A DNA stretch of 64,000 bases from NCBI GenBank assembly GCA_021202925.1, contig JAJQCD010000038.1:1-64000 (forward strand). The letters are read 5' to 3'. The position numbers were made by a program, and so were the translations under genes. Positions 25,900-35,140 of the stretch are shown piece by piece. The stretch comes from Clostridiales bacterium. Its GTDB lineage: Bacteria; Bacillota; Clostridia; Lachnospirales; Lachnospiraceae. The notes under the pieces were generated by a model, which searched no databases, was not told where the DNA came from, and worked only from the letters and a program-made list of their open reading frames with translations. The stretch's first letter is position 1. Every line of letters starts with the position of its first letter.

Positions 25900-27343
25900 T
25901 TATCTGTTCTTAATACTCGACTTGATCCGTGGGTCCAGCAATGCGTAAAGCAGGTCAATCACCAGATTGACGATGCTGACTACAATCGCCAGATATACCA
26001 CACCGGCTAAAAGCACCGGAATATCCGGTAAAAACTGTTTGTCAATGATATGACTCCCGATTCCTTTTACAGAAAATACCTTTTCCGGCACAGCCGAACC
26101 ACCGAGAATCTGCCCAAACTGGAGACCAACCACGGTAATAATCGGAATCAGAGCATTCCCGAGCGTATGTCGAAGAACAACGTTCCAGTTGCTCAGCCCC
26201 TTTGCCCTGGCTGTAATAATGTAATCCTGACTTTTTACCCTCCAGCATGGAAGAACGCGTCATCCGCGTTACACTGGCCAGGAACTGAGAACCCATTACG
26301 ATACTCGGCATGATATAAGTCCATGGATTATCCGCAGAAAACGTCGCCGGAAGAATTTTCGTTTTAATGGAAAACGAAAGGATCATAATCATACCAAACC
26401 AGAATTGAGGCAGAGATAAGAGCATCATTGCGATAAACATTGTAATGTAATCCCAGGCCGTGTTTGGTCGGATCGCTGCTATAATCCCCAGCGGGAGCGA
26501 AACAACAAGTCCAAAAATGATTGCGCAGACAGATAAAACCAGCGTAGTAGGGAATTTCCGCATCAGTGCATCCAGAACATCCTCATTTCCCGAATAGGAT
26601 TTCCCCATATCAAAGGTTACTACCTTCTTGAACTGATTGAACAGTTGCACAACATACGGTTGATCCAGCCCATAGGCGCGATTGAACTCCGCTTTCTGTT
26701 CTATGGTCGCGGTCTCTCCCAGGACATTGGTTGCCGGATCACTGGAGGAAAAGTGCAGGATCGTAAATACGACAAACACAACGCCAAATATGACAAAGAT
26801 CATCATAGCCGCCCGTTCCAACGCATAACGTGAGAATGGATTGACACAAAGCAGCATCAGAAGGTAAAGCGGCAGGGAACTGATAACAGATAAAACCAGA
26901 ACCCCGTTGTTATCCAACCGCTTTGTCAGGTAACGGATAAAACCCGTCCGGGCGGATATCCCGGCCTCTTCCATCATGGCCTTCGTGCGCAGATCAATCA
27001 TTTCCTGCTCTGCCTTCTTTGTCAGACTGGCAAGTTCTCTCTCAAACGCCGTACCATGACAGTCCTTCTGGAAAAACCGATATTTGTTTTCCAGATGCTC
27101 CCTTACCTCTTGTCTGACACGTTCCAGTTCTCCTTCGCTTCGCAGGCGCTCTTCCGCAGCTTCCCGGCACTTACGCGAACCATCGGTCTCCTGGCTTCTG
27201 GATATCCCATAGGACACCAACCCGACCAGAAACGTAGGCAGCCCCAGAATAAACATAAAAAACCGATAACCCGGCTTTCTGAACTGAAGTTCCATCGCTT
27301 CAAACAGTTTTTTCTTCAGCAAATTTTCTTTTTTCTCCGTCAC
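25900..27343 (-). pseudogene. peptide ABC transporter permease, OppB/DppB-like, with +1 frameshift
   Basis: Start GTG 27343 with GGAG 5 nt upstream. The first frame runs 433 codons but loses family similarity after RMTRSSMLEG. The other frame then gives VKSQDYIITARAKG-like sequence and the normal C-terminus (VGLQFGQILGGSAV...LLYALLDPRIKSS) ending at 25900. The break is a run of three C at 26238-26240 on the plus strand (GGG in the mRNA), where two would restore the frame. Intact length would be about 480 aa. The N-terminal 200 residues are an unusual extension: a membrane helix, a charged coiled coil (about 50-130) and further helices before ERAAMMIFVIFGVVF. Either a real mutation or a one-base sequencing error. 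Confidence 0.8.
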
Positions 27344-27617
27344 CGTTCTCCATTTCCCCTTTCCCTGATTGTCATATTTCGATAAGTGACAAATTTTCTC
27401 AATAACTTGTCATTATATGTTACACAATGATTCGTTTCTTAATCGTTTAAAATATGCAATCAATTTAGTTCATTTTATCTATATATTCTTGAATTGTCAA
27501 CGTTTATTTCATTTTATTTCATTATTTTTCCAAAGATGTCTCTTGACATTTGCTCAAATCGATATATCATTTATAATAATAAGTACACACTTTACAAAAT
27601 AAAAAGGAGGAAATCAG
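27344..27617. promoter_or_regulatory. divergent control region of the peptide operon and Xaa-Pro peptidase
   Basis: Minus strand: -35 TTGACA (27495-27500), 17 nt, -10 TAAAAT (27472-27477), an almost ideal promoter for the opp operon with a leader of about 120 nt. Plus strand: -10 TATAAT (27572-27577) with TTGCTC (27550-27555) 16 nt before it, for the peptidase. The leader contains TTGTCA (27369-27374), TGACAA (27387-27392) and TTGTCA (27407-27412), alternating orientation, 18-20 bp apart, which could be operator half-sites. Confidence 0.6.
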
Positions 27618-28682
27618 ATGAACCATCTTGTAAAAATCCAGCAGCTTCTTCCTGCCTATGGCATCGACGCCATGATGGTCAGCAGCACTCCCGGCGAATT
27701 TTATTCGATTGGTTTTCGTGGTGAGGGAATACTTATCGTCACAGAGAAGGTATGCCGTTATTACACAGACAGTCGATACATGGAAGCAGCCAGAAAACAG
27801 GTAGAAAACTGCGAAATATTTGTCACAGCAGTCGCAAAGAATTTCCTGCCAATGATTCGCAGCGCTGTTACAGAGCTTGGTATTACGAAAATGGGAATTG
27901 AAGATGGATACATGACTGTTCAGGAGTTAAGACGTTATGAAAGTGCTGTCGACTGTGCGCTTCTTCCCTGCCAGAATCTGCTTGCCAGCCTGCGTGCATC
28001 CAAGGACAAAGAGGAAATCCAGCTGATGCAACAGTCCCAGGACATAACCGATCGAGCCTTTTCTCAGATTCTGGAATACCTGCGTCCCGGTATGACCGAA
28101 CAAGAGATCGCCGCCCGGCTGCAATACAACATGCTCTGTCTCGGTGCAAATAAAATCTCCTTCAATCCTATCGTTGTTACCGGTCGTAACGGTAGTCTTC
28201 CTCACGGAATTCCCGGTGATACGAAAATCGAATCCGGACAGTTTCTCACGATGGATTTCGGCTGCATCTATAAAGGATATTGCTCCGATATGACCCGTAC
28301 CATCGCCATCGGAGAGCCCAGTGAGGAAATGCGTCTGGTTTATCATACCGTGTTACAGGCACAAACAGCCGGAATCGCCGCCTCCCGCGCCGGAGTCACA
28401 GGAAAGAGCATCGACGCAGCAGCCCGCAGGGTGATCGATGACGCTGGTTACGGAGAATACTTTGTCCACGGATATGGTCACTCTCTGGGAATCGAGGGGA
28501 AAGAACTTCCTCTGGCAAACACCATGGATGAAACCCCCATGCCAGTCGGAGCTGTGGTATCCGCAGAACCGGGCATCTACCTTCCCGGCCGGTTTGGTGT
28601 GCGAATTGAGGATGTCGTTGTCATGACAGAAAACGGATGCATCGATCTGACTCATTCGCCAAAGGAGTTGATTATCGTTTGA
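27618..28682 (+). CDS. Xaa-Pro aminopeptidase (M24 family)
   Basis: 354 aa. AGGAGG lies 8 nt before the ATG. An N-terminal creatinase-like domain (1-125) is followed by a pita-bread catalytic domain. The dinuclear metal ligands are visible: LTMDFGCIYKGYCSDMTRT (two Asp), GYGHSLGIEG (His), SAEPGIYLPG (Glu) and GVRIEDVVV (Glu). Removes N-terminal residues next to proline from cytoplasmic peptides. Divergent from the peptide importer, so it likely processes the same imported peptides. Confidence 0.92.
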   Translation: MNHLVKIQQLLPAYGIDAMMVSSTPGEFYSIGFRGEGILIVTEKVCRYYTDSRYMEAARKQVENCEIFVTAVAKNFLPMIRSAVTELGITKMGIEDGYMTVQELRRYESAVDCALLPCQNLLASLRASKDKEEIQLMQQSQDITDRAFSQILEYLRPGMTEQEIAARLQYNMLCLGANKISFNPIVVTGRNGSLPHGIPGDTKIESGQFLTMDFGCIYKGYCSDMTRTIAIGEPSEEMRLVYHTVLQAQTAGIAASRAGVTGKSIDAAARRVIDDAGYGEYFVHGYGHSLGIEGKELPLANTMDETPMPVGAVVSAEPGIYLPGRFGVRIEDVVVMTENGCIDLTHSPKELIIV

Positions 28683-28786
28683 CATAAGCTGCGGATCATC
28701 TTCTGTCGCAACACAACCGTATCTTCTGTACATCCCACATCCCGCCACGATACAGTCTCATGTCTCCGTTTTCAATCCGGACAGTA

Positions 28787-28832
28787 AAAGGCCCCTGAAA
28801 ATGCTGCAAACTCAGCATTTTCGGGGGCCTTT
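28787..28832. terminator. bidirectional rho-independent terminator
   Basis: 20-bp stem (28787-28806 with 28813-28832, one G-U pair) and 6-nt loop, A-run before and U-run after, between the convergent peptidase and tsf genes. Confidence 0.85.
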
Positions 28833-28855
28833 CGGCTTGTTCTGTAAAAAAGAAT

Positions 28856-29794
28856 TTACATTCCCATCTGCTTCGCTACTTCTTCCGCGAAATCTTCTTT
28901 CTTCTTTTCGATGCCTTCGCCGGTCTCAAAGCGGACAAACTTCTTGATCTTGATCTTGGCGTTGTTCGCCTTCGCAACCTGTGCGACATACTGTGACACG
29001 GACTGCTTGCCGTCCTCTGCCTTGACATAGACCTGATCAAGCAGGCAGATTTCTTTCAGTTCCTTATTGATACGACCCTGGATGATGCCCGCGATCACCT
29101 TCTCCGGCTTCGCTGCTTCCTTCGGGTCATTCTGAACCTGAGCCATCAGGATCGCCTTCTCATGCGCGATAAACTCGTTGCTGACTTCGCTGCGGTCCGT
29201 ATACTGAGGCTTCAGAGCCGCCGCCTGCATCGCCACATTCTTCGCCATCTCTTTTACCGCGTCGTTGATCACGTCGGTCTCCACATCGACCAGGACGCCG
29301 ATCTTGCCGCCGCCATGAATGTAGGATGCGACAAAACCATTCTCCTCGACCACCTGCTCGAAGCGGCGGATATCCAGCTTCTCTCCGATCACGGAGATCT
29401 GGGTGGAGAGTTCTTCCTTCACCGTCAGGGACGGATCCTTCTCCCACTTCTCGGCCAGGAATGCCTCGATGTCGGCCGCCTCTGTCTTCAGTGCCTGAGC
29501 CGCCACATCGGCTACATAGTTCTGGAATTTCTCATTCTTGGCGACAAAGTCCGTCTCCGCATTCACTTCGACGACCACTGCCTTCTTCTCATCTTCAGTC
29601 AGAGCGGCCTTGACGATTCCCTCTGCCGCGATGCGGCCGGCCTTCTTCGCGGCTGCAGCCAGTCCCTTTTCACGCAGGAACTCGATCGCCTTGTCCATAT
29701 CGCCATCTGTCGCGGAAAGAGCCTTCTTGCAATCCATCATTCCGGCTCCGGTCATCTCTCTCAATTCTTTTACCATTGCTGCTGTTACTGCCAT
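28856..29794 (-). CDS. tsf: elongation factor Ts
   Basis: 312 aa. N-terminal UBA-like domain and signature MVKELREMTGAGMMDCKKAL, then TDFVAKNEKF, the usual EF-Ts core motifs. It exchanges GDP for GTP on EF-Tu. It lies 35 bp downstream of rpsB and is co-transcribed from the rpsB promoter, as in most Bacillota. Confidence 0.97.
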   Translation of the reverse strand: MAVTAAMVKELREMTGAGMMDCKKALSATDGDMDKAIEFLREKGLAAAAKKAGRIAAEGIVKAALTEDEKKAVVVEVNAETDFVAKNEKFQNYVADVAAQALKTEAADIEAFLAEKWEKDPSLTVKEELSTQISVIGEKLDIRRFEQVVEENGFVASYIHGGGKIGVLVDVETDVINDAVKEMAKNVAMQAAALKPQYTDRSEVSNEFIAHEKAILMAQVQNDPKEAAKPEKVIAGIIQGRINKELKEICLLDQVYVKAEDGKQSVSQYVAQVAKANNAKIKIKKFVRFETGEGIEKKKEDFAEEVAKQMGM

Positions 29795-29829
29795 GATTCC
29801 ATTCCTCCGTTCCTATGATATCCGGACCC

Positions 29830-30573
29830 TCAGGCCTCGGCTGTCTCTGCGTCTGCTGCCATGGACTCCGCATATGCCTCATCAACGGCCTCGCCCTGCT
29901 TTGCCTCGACCACAGCGTCCGCCATCTTGGATACAATCAGCTTGACCGCACGGATCGCGTCGTCGTTGCCCGGAATCACATAATCCAGTTCCTCCGGATC
30001 GCAGTTGGTATCTGCGATGCCAATCAGCGTAATACCAAGAGCATGTGCTTCCTGTACGCAGATTCTCTCCTTCTTCGGATCAACGATGAAGATTGCATCC
30101 GGGAGCTTCTTCATCTCCTTGATACCGCCCAGATTCTTCTCCAGCTTCTCCCACTCTTTCTTCAGTGCAATAACTTCCTTCTTCGGCAGTACATCAAAGG
30201 TACCGTCCTCAGACATGGTCTCGATCTCTTTCAGTCTTGTAATACGGCTCTGAATGGTCTTGAAGTTGGTCAGCATGCCGCCCAGCCATCTCTCGTTGAC
30301 ATAAAACATGCCGCAACGCTCCGCTTCGGTCCGGATCGCATCCTGTGCCTGCTTCTTGGTACCAACGAACAGGATCGTGCCACCGTCTGCCACGATATCA
30401 GATACGGCCTTGTATGCCTCGTCCACCTTGCCGACAGACTTCTGCAGATCAATGATATAGATGCCATTCCTCTCTGTGTAAATGTACGGAGCCATCTTCG
30501 GGTTCCATCTTCTTGTCTGGTGTCCAAAATGGACGCCTGCTTCCAACAGCTGCTTCATCGAAATAACGCTCAT
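29830..30573 (-). CDS. rpsB: 30S ribosomal protein S2
   Basis: 247 aa. Signature motifs [22 protein letters not shown] near the start, [10 protein letters not shown] and the C-terminal PGNDDAIRA region are present. First gene of the rpsB-tsf operon, with GGAGG 8 nt before the ATG. The acidic alanine-rich tail is usual. Confidence 0.97.
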   Translation of the reverse strand: MSVISMKQLLEAGVHFGHQTRRWNPKMAPYIYTERNGIYIIDLQKSVGKVDEAYKAVSDIVADGGTILFVGTKKQAQDAIRTEAERCGMFYVNERWLGGMLTNFKTIQSRITRLKEIETMSEDGTFDVLPKKEVIALKKEWEKLEKNLGGIKEMKKLPDAIFIVDPKKERICVQEAHALGITLIGIADTNCDPEELDYVIPGNDDAIRAVKLIVSKMADAVVEAKQGEAVDEAYAESMAADAETAEA

Positions 30574-30932
30574 GATAATACCTCCAGTTTGGTTTATTCT
30601 TCCGTCCGCGTCTCATGCTTCCTCCGGGACCCGCACCGCGGGCACCGCCGTCAGAATCGGCAGACGTGATTTCTGTCGGAATACATGGGGAATGAACGCA
30701 CTTCTCCCATTTCCAACCGTTTCATAATAGCATATCTTTTTCACTTTGGCAAGAGCTGATTTAATGATTCTCGTTCTGTTTTCTGCCATGACAGCAGAAA
30801 CAGCCACCGGCCGTTTTTCTCCGTACGCGTTGACAGACTGGCAAAGAAACCGGGGCAAAAAAAGAAGGGCAGTTTCTCTGTCCGCACAGCCTGCCGCTAT
30901 CCGGGAGAAATACCGCCCTCCATGCTTCGCTT
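30574..30932 (-). promoter_or_regulatory. rpsB-tsf promoter and leader
   Basis: -35 TTGCCA (30747-30752), 17 nt, -10 TATTAT (30724-30729) on the minus strand. The start point would be near 30717, giving a leader of about 145 nt that is GC-rich with complementary GGTGCCCGCGG/GCGGGT segments, so it may fold for autogenous control by S2. That is only inferred. The remaining 180 bp between this promoter and the codY stop hold no gene. Confidence 0.6.
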
Positions 30933-31709
30933 CTATTTCGATACCTTGATATTCTTGAGTTCGTCAAACACAACGTCATTGAGTACCTTGATGTAGGTTC
31001 CCTTCATGCCGGAGGACCGCGACTCAATCACGCCGGCGCTCTCGAACTTCCGCAGTGCATTGACAATGACCGAACGGGTGATTCCCACCCGGTCCGCAAT
31101 CTTGCTCGCCACCAGAATGCCCTCATTGCCATCCAGTTCTTCGAAGATGTGTGTGATCGCTTCCAGTTCAGAAAAGGACAGGGTGCTGATCGCTGATTTG
31201 ACAATCTGTACCTTCCGCGTCTCCTCCGCATTCTCTTCATTCACGGAGCGCATCATCTCCAGGCCGACGACGGTCGTGCCGTACTCGCCCAGAATAATAT
31301 CATCGATGTCATACTGTTCATCCGTCTTGTAGATGAACAACGTTCCCAGCCGCTCCCCTGCAATATCGATGGGCGTAATGATCGCCTGGTACTTCTTCAC
31401 ATTCTCCTCAGCAAAGCCCAGCGTCGCCAGATTGACGTTCTCTTTGGTTGAAAGAACCCCCAGAAGACGCTCATTGAGCATCTTGTCCACATAGCCGCCG
31501 ACCTGATCTTCAATCAGTTCTTCAATCTCATCGACACCCGGGCATAACCCCACGCCCAGCACCTTTCCCTTCTTGCTGATCACGAGAATATTGGAGAGAA
31601 GGATCTCACTCAATACCTTACAGATATCATTGAACACGACTTTATGGGAATTGTTGTTGTGCAATAACTTATTGATTTTTCTCGTCTTATCAAGCAGTTG
31701 AACGCTCAT
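30933..31709 (-). CDS. codY: GTP-sensing pleiotropic repressor CodY
   Basis: 258 aa, standard length. N-terminal GAF domain (about 1-150), which in characterised CodY binds branched-chain amino acids, a linker, then a winged helix-turn-helix (about 195-250; SKIADRVGITRSVIVNALRK and the following wing). It controls nitrogen and peptide metabolism genes in Bacillota. Located downstream of topA with its own promoter. The opp and peptidase genes in this window are the kind of target it regulates elsewhere. Confidence 0.96.
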   Translation of the reverse strand: MSVQLLDKTRKINKLLHNNNSHKVVFNDICKVLSEILLSNILVISKKGKVLGVGLCPGVDEIEELIEDQVGGYVDKMLNERLLGVLSTKENVNLATLGFAEENVKKYQAIITPIDIAGERLGTLFIYKTDEQYDIDDIILGEYGTTVVGLEMMRSVNEENAEETRKVQIVKSAISTLSFSELEAITHIFEELDGNEGILVASKIADRVGITRSVIVNALRKFESAGVIESRSSGMKGTYIKVLNDVVFDELKNIKVSK

Positions 31710-31766
31710 TTCAAAAAACCTCCTCGATTATTTGCTGTTCATTCGCAAAACCACCATGTCACATAA

Positions 31767-31795
31767 ATATTAACACGATTTTTCGATAATAACAA
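31767..31795 (-). promoter_or_regulatory. codY promoter
   Basis: -35 TTGTTA (31790-31795), 17 nt, -10 TAATAT (31767-31772). Just upstream, AATTTCAAAAAATTT resembles the CodY box with several mismatches, so autoregulation is possible but weakly supported. GAGGAGG precedes the ATG. Confidence 0.6.
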
Positions 31796-31850
31796 TAGTT
31801 TTTTGAAATTTTTTGAAATTTTAAAATATTCGGTAACAGTTCCATTAAAA

Positions 31851-31905
31851 AAACCAGATCAAATCTGCGCCAACCCGGCTTATAAACAGATTTTGATCTG
31901 GTTTT
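31851..31905 (-). terminator. terminator after topA
   Basis: Long stem AACCAGATCAAA-TCTG with CAGATTTTGATCTGGTT (one bulge), followed on the minus strand by seven U. Confidence 0.8.
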
Positions 31906-31945
31906 CACACCCAATGGGTAATAATCGGGGGCAATCATCCTTCTG

Positions 31946-34021
31946 TCATTCTTTTCGGTCCATATGATGTCCGCACGACTCTTCCGTGCAGAACAGGCGA
32001 TTCCCCTTCTCAACCATCAGGCCGCCGCATTTCGGGCACCTGGTTGCGGACAGCTTCTGCCAGGACATAAACTCACAGCTGGGATTGTTCTCGCATCCGA
32101 AATAGCGTCTGCCTTTCTTGGTCTTCTTGATGACGATCTCGCCGCCGCACTTCGGACAGGTCACGCCGATCTTTTCCAGATACGGTTTGGTATTCCGGCA
32201 ATCCGGAAAGCCCGGACAGGCAAGGAATTTGCCATGCGGACCATACTTAATGACCATGTTGCGGCCGCACAGGTCACAAACGACGTCTGTCACTTCGTCG
32301 GCAATTTTTACGGTCTCCAGCGTCTGTTCCGCCTGCTTCACCGCTTCATCCAGATCCGGATAGAAATTCTCGACAATCGTCTTCCATTTCACAGTGCCAT
32401 CCGCCACTTTATCCAGCAGAAGCTCCATATTGGCTGTAAAGCTGGTGTCCACAATACTCGGAAAACAGCGTTTCATAATCCCGTTGACGACCTCTCCGAC
32501 CTCTGTCGAATACAGATTCTTATTCTCCTTCGTCACATAACGGCGGGCGAGAATGGTCGTAATCGTCGGTGCGTAAGTTGAAGGACGGCCAATCCCCAGT
32601 TCCTCCATCGCCTTCACCAGGGACGCTTCCGTGTAATGCGCAGGCGGCTGTGTGAAATGCTGGTCGGGCGACAACTCAGACAGCGTCAATACATCGCCTT
32701 TCTCCAGCTTCGCCGTCAGGCTGTTCGCCTCTTCTTTCTCCTCATCCTGTACATACACAGACAGAAATCCTTCAAAGAGGAGCCTGGAAGCAGCGAGCGT
32801 AAACAGATACTCTCCCGCACCAATCCGAACAGATGTCGTCTCATAGACCGCCGGTTCCATCCGGCTCGCCGTAAATCGCTTCCAGATCAGCTGATACAGG
32901 CGGAACTGGTCCCGCTGCAGGGAATCCTTCACCATCGTCGGCGTCAGCGTAATATCTGTCGGACGAATCGCCTCGTGTGCATCCTGTATCTTGCCATTGC
33001 TCTTTCTCGCCGTCTCGAATTTCAGGACATAAGACTCGCCGTATGTCTTCTTAATATAATCTCTTGCCGCTGTGTCTGCCTCATCCGCGATACGGGTGGA
33101 ATCGGTACGCAGGTAGGTAATCAGGCCAATGGTTCCCTTCCCCTTGACATCGACGCCTTCATAAAGCTGCTGCGCCAGCCGCATCGTCTTCTGCGTAGAG
33201 AAATTCAGGACCTTGGATGCCTCCTGCTGAAGCGTACTGGTCGTAAACGGAATCGGCGGCCGCTTGGTCCGCTCTCCGGTTTTTACCTCATCCACCTGCC
33301 AGGACTGGCCGTCCAGACCTGCCAGGGCCCGATCGACATCCGCTTTCGTGTGCAGCGCCAGTTTCTGCGATCTGGTGCCATAGAACTTCGCGTTCAGAAC
33401 CTTCCGGCTTCCCTTCTGGACAAGCTTCGCCTCCAGGCTCCAGTATTCTTCCGGAATGAATGCCGCGATTTCCTCTTCCCTGTCACAGATCATGCGAAGC
33501 GCGACCGACTGCACACGACCCGCGCTCAGCCCCCGTTTGACCTTTGCCCAGAGAAGCGGACTGATGCTGTAGCCGACCATGCGATCCAGCATCCGTCTCG
33601 TCTGCTGCGCGTCGACCAGATTCATATCGATCTCCCGCGGCGACTTCAGAGACGCCTTGACCGCGCTCTTCGTAATCTCATTAAAGCTGATCCGGTATAC
33701 TTTCTTATCTCCCTTCTCATCCAGCTTAAGCGCCTTTGTCAGATGCCAGGAAATCGCCTCTCCCTCACGATCCGGGTCCGTCGCCAGATAGATCCGGTCC
33801 GCCTTCTTCACTTCCTTTCGCAGCTTCGCGAGAATATCCCCCTTCCCGCGGATCGTAATGTACTTTGGTTCATAATCATGCTCGACATCGATCCCCAGGC
33901 TGCTCTTCGGCAGATCCCGCACATGTCCATTGGAAGCATCCACCACATATGTGCTTCCGAGGAATTTGCGGATCGTTTTCACCTTCGCGGGTGACTCTAC
34001 GATAACCAAATTGTTCGCCAT
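31946..34021 (-). CDS. topA: DNA topoisomerase I (type IA)
   Basis: 691 aa. Toprim domain with VIVESPAKVKTIRKFLG and the metal triad D82/D84/E86 (ATDPDREGEAISWH), active-site Y303 (GLITYLRTDSTRIADE), and three C-terminal C4 zinc ribbons (CDLCGRNM...CPGFPDC; CPKCGGEI...CENNPSC; CPKCGGLM...CTEESC). Relaxes negative supercoils. Starts 12 bp after dprA in the operon yifB-dprA-topA. Confidence 0.97.
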   Translation of the reverse strand: MANNLVIVESPAKVKTIRKFLGSTYVVDASNGHVRDLPKSSLGIDVEHDYEPKYITIRGKGDILAKLRKEVKKADRIYLATDPDREGEAISWHLTKALKLDEKGDKKVYRISFNEITKSAVKASLKSPREIDMNLVDAQQTRRMLDRMVGYSISPLLWAKVKRGLSAGRVQSVALRMICDREEEIAAFIPEEYWSLEAKLVQKGSRKVLNAKFYGTRSQKLALHTKADVDRALAGLDGQSWQVDEVKTGERTKRPPIPFTTSTLQQEASKVLNFSTQKTMRLAQQLYEGVDVKGKGTIGLITYLRTDSTRIADEADTAARDYIKKTYGESYVLKFETARKSNGKIQDAHEAIRPTDITLTPTMVKDSLQRDQFRLYQLIWKRFTASRMEPAVYETTSVRIGAGEYLFTLAASRLLFEGFLSVYVQDEEKEEANSLTAKLEKGDVLTLSELSPDQHFTQPPAHYTEASLVKAMEELGIGRPSTYAPTITTILARRYVTKENKNLYSTEVGEVVNGIMKRCFPSIVDTSFTANMELLLDKVADGTVKWKTIVENFYPDLDEAVKQAEQTLETVKIADEVTDVVCDLCGRNMVIKYGPHGKFLACPGFPDCRNTKPYLEKIGVTCPKCGGEIVIKKTKKGRRYFGCENNPSCEFMSWQKLSATRCPKCGGLMVEKGNRLFCTEESCGHHMDRKE

Positions 34022-34033
34022 TGCCTAACTCCC

Positions 34034-35140
34034 TCAGATCTTTTTCCCGTAATAATGATTTGCCGAACGGTACACATACCCGCCAAGCTCCAGTTCCAGC
34101 AATGTCCCCATGCATTCGCTGACCGGAAGCCCGCTTTCCGCCGCAATATCATCCAGATGTTTCGGTTTGAAATCCAAGAAACTATACAACAATTTTTCCG
34201 ACTTTGCAAGCCCATTTACATTTTTTTCTCTTATTTTTAACTCTTTCCGGCATTTGATACCAAGATATTCCAGGATGTCGGACGGAGCAATCGCCATCTG
34301 CGCACCATCCTGAATCAGCCGGTTGCAGCCCTCACTCAAAAGATCCGTCACACGCCCGGGCACAGCAAATACTTCCCGTCCCTGCTCCAGAGCCAGTTCG
34401 GCTGTGATCAGGGATCCGCTCTTCTTCTTTGCCTCGACAACCAGCACCGCGTCCGCCAGTCCACTGATGATTCGGTTGCGCATGGGAAAATGCCGTGCCA
34501 GCGGCTTTGCATCCGGAGGAAATTCCGACAGAATTCCGCCGCATTCCGTCATCTCCCGGTACAATCCGTAATTCGCAGAAGGATAGCAGATGTTGACGCC
34601 GCATCCCAGAACTGCGTAAGAAGGATTCCCGGAACGCAGGGCTCCGCGATGAGCCGCCCCGTCGATCCCTGCCGCCAGTCCACTGATAATCTGCACATTC
34701 TCCGTGGCCAGCGCCGCCGCAAATTTCTCAGCCAGCTGTTCCCCGTAGGCCGAGCTGCCCCGGGCGCCAACGACTGCCACCGCCGGTCTGTCTCCGGACG
34801 GAAGTTCTCCCCGCACATAAAGCCCCATCGGATATCCGTGAATTTCCCTCAGTCGCTGTGGATAATCCACATCCAGCGGCGTAACGAATCGAATCATTCT
34901 ACGCGCCAGTTCCTGATACTGCTCTTCCGTCTCCGGCAAATGTCGCTTCCATTCCAGCAGCGCATCGACCTGCTTTTGTCTCATGCCTTTGATCTGACGC
35001 AACTCTTTTTCTTCTATATTATTGTATGTATTTTCAAAGCCGCCAAAATATTCCCCCAGTGTCCGGATCGTCACTGCGCCCAGCTGGGGATTCCGGCACA
35101 GCCAGTGCAGATAGCGCCGCTCCGTTTCCCGCTCTGTCAT
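34034..35140 (-). CDS. dprA: DNA-processing protein DprA/Smf
   Basis: 368 aa. An N-terminal SAM-like region, a Rossmann-fold core (VAVVGARGSSAYGEQLAEKF; ISGLAAGIDGAAHRGAL; CGVNICYPSANYGLY; SGLADAVLVVEA) and a C-terminal winged-helix (DMLxxxLELELGGYVYRS). Binds single-stranded DNA and loads RecA during transformation in competent species. The start overlaps the yifB stop by 4 bp. Confidence 0.95.
   Translation of the reverse strand: MTERETERRYLHWLCRNPQLGAVTIRTLGEYFGGFENTYNNIEEKELRQIKGMRQKQVDALLEWKRHLPETEEQYQELARRMIRFVTPLDVDYPQRLREIHGYPMGLYVRGELPSGDRPAVAVVGARGSSAYGEQLAEKFAAALATENVQIISGLAAGIDGAAHRGALRSGNPSYAVLGCGVNICYPSANYGLYREMTECGGILSEFPPDAKPLARHFPMRNRIISGLADAVLVVEAKKKSGSLITAELALEQGREVFAVPGRVTDLLSEGCNRLIQDGAQMAIAPSDILEYLGIKCRKELKIREKNVNGLAKSEKLLYSFLDFKPKHLDDIAAESGLPVSECMGTLLELELGGYVYRSANHYYGKKI

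Noticed and set aside
32636..33994. Long plus-strand open frame opposite topA
   Set aside because: It is the antisense of a well-conserved gene, without ribosome site or recognisable domains, as with other long antisense frames in this GC-balanced DNA.
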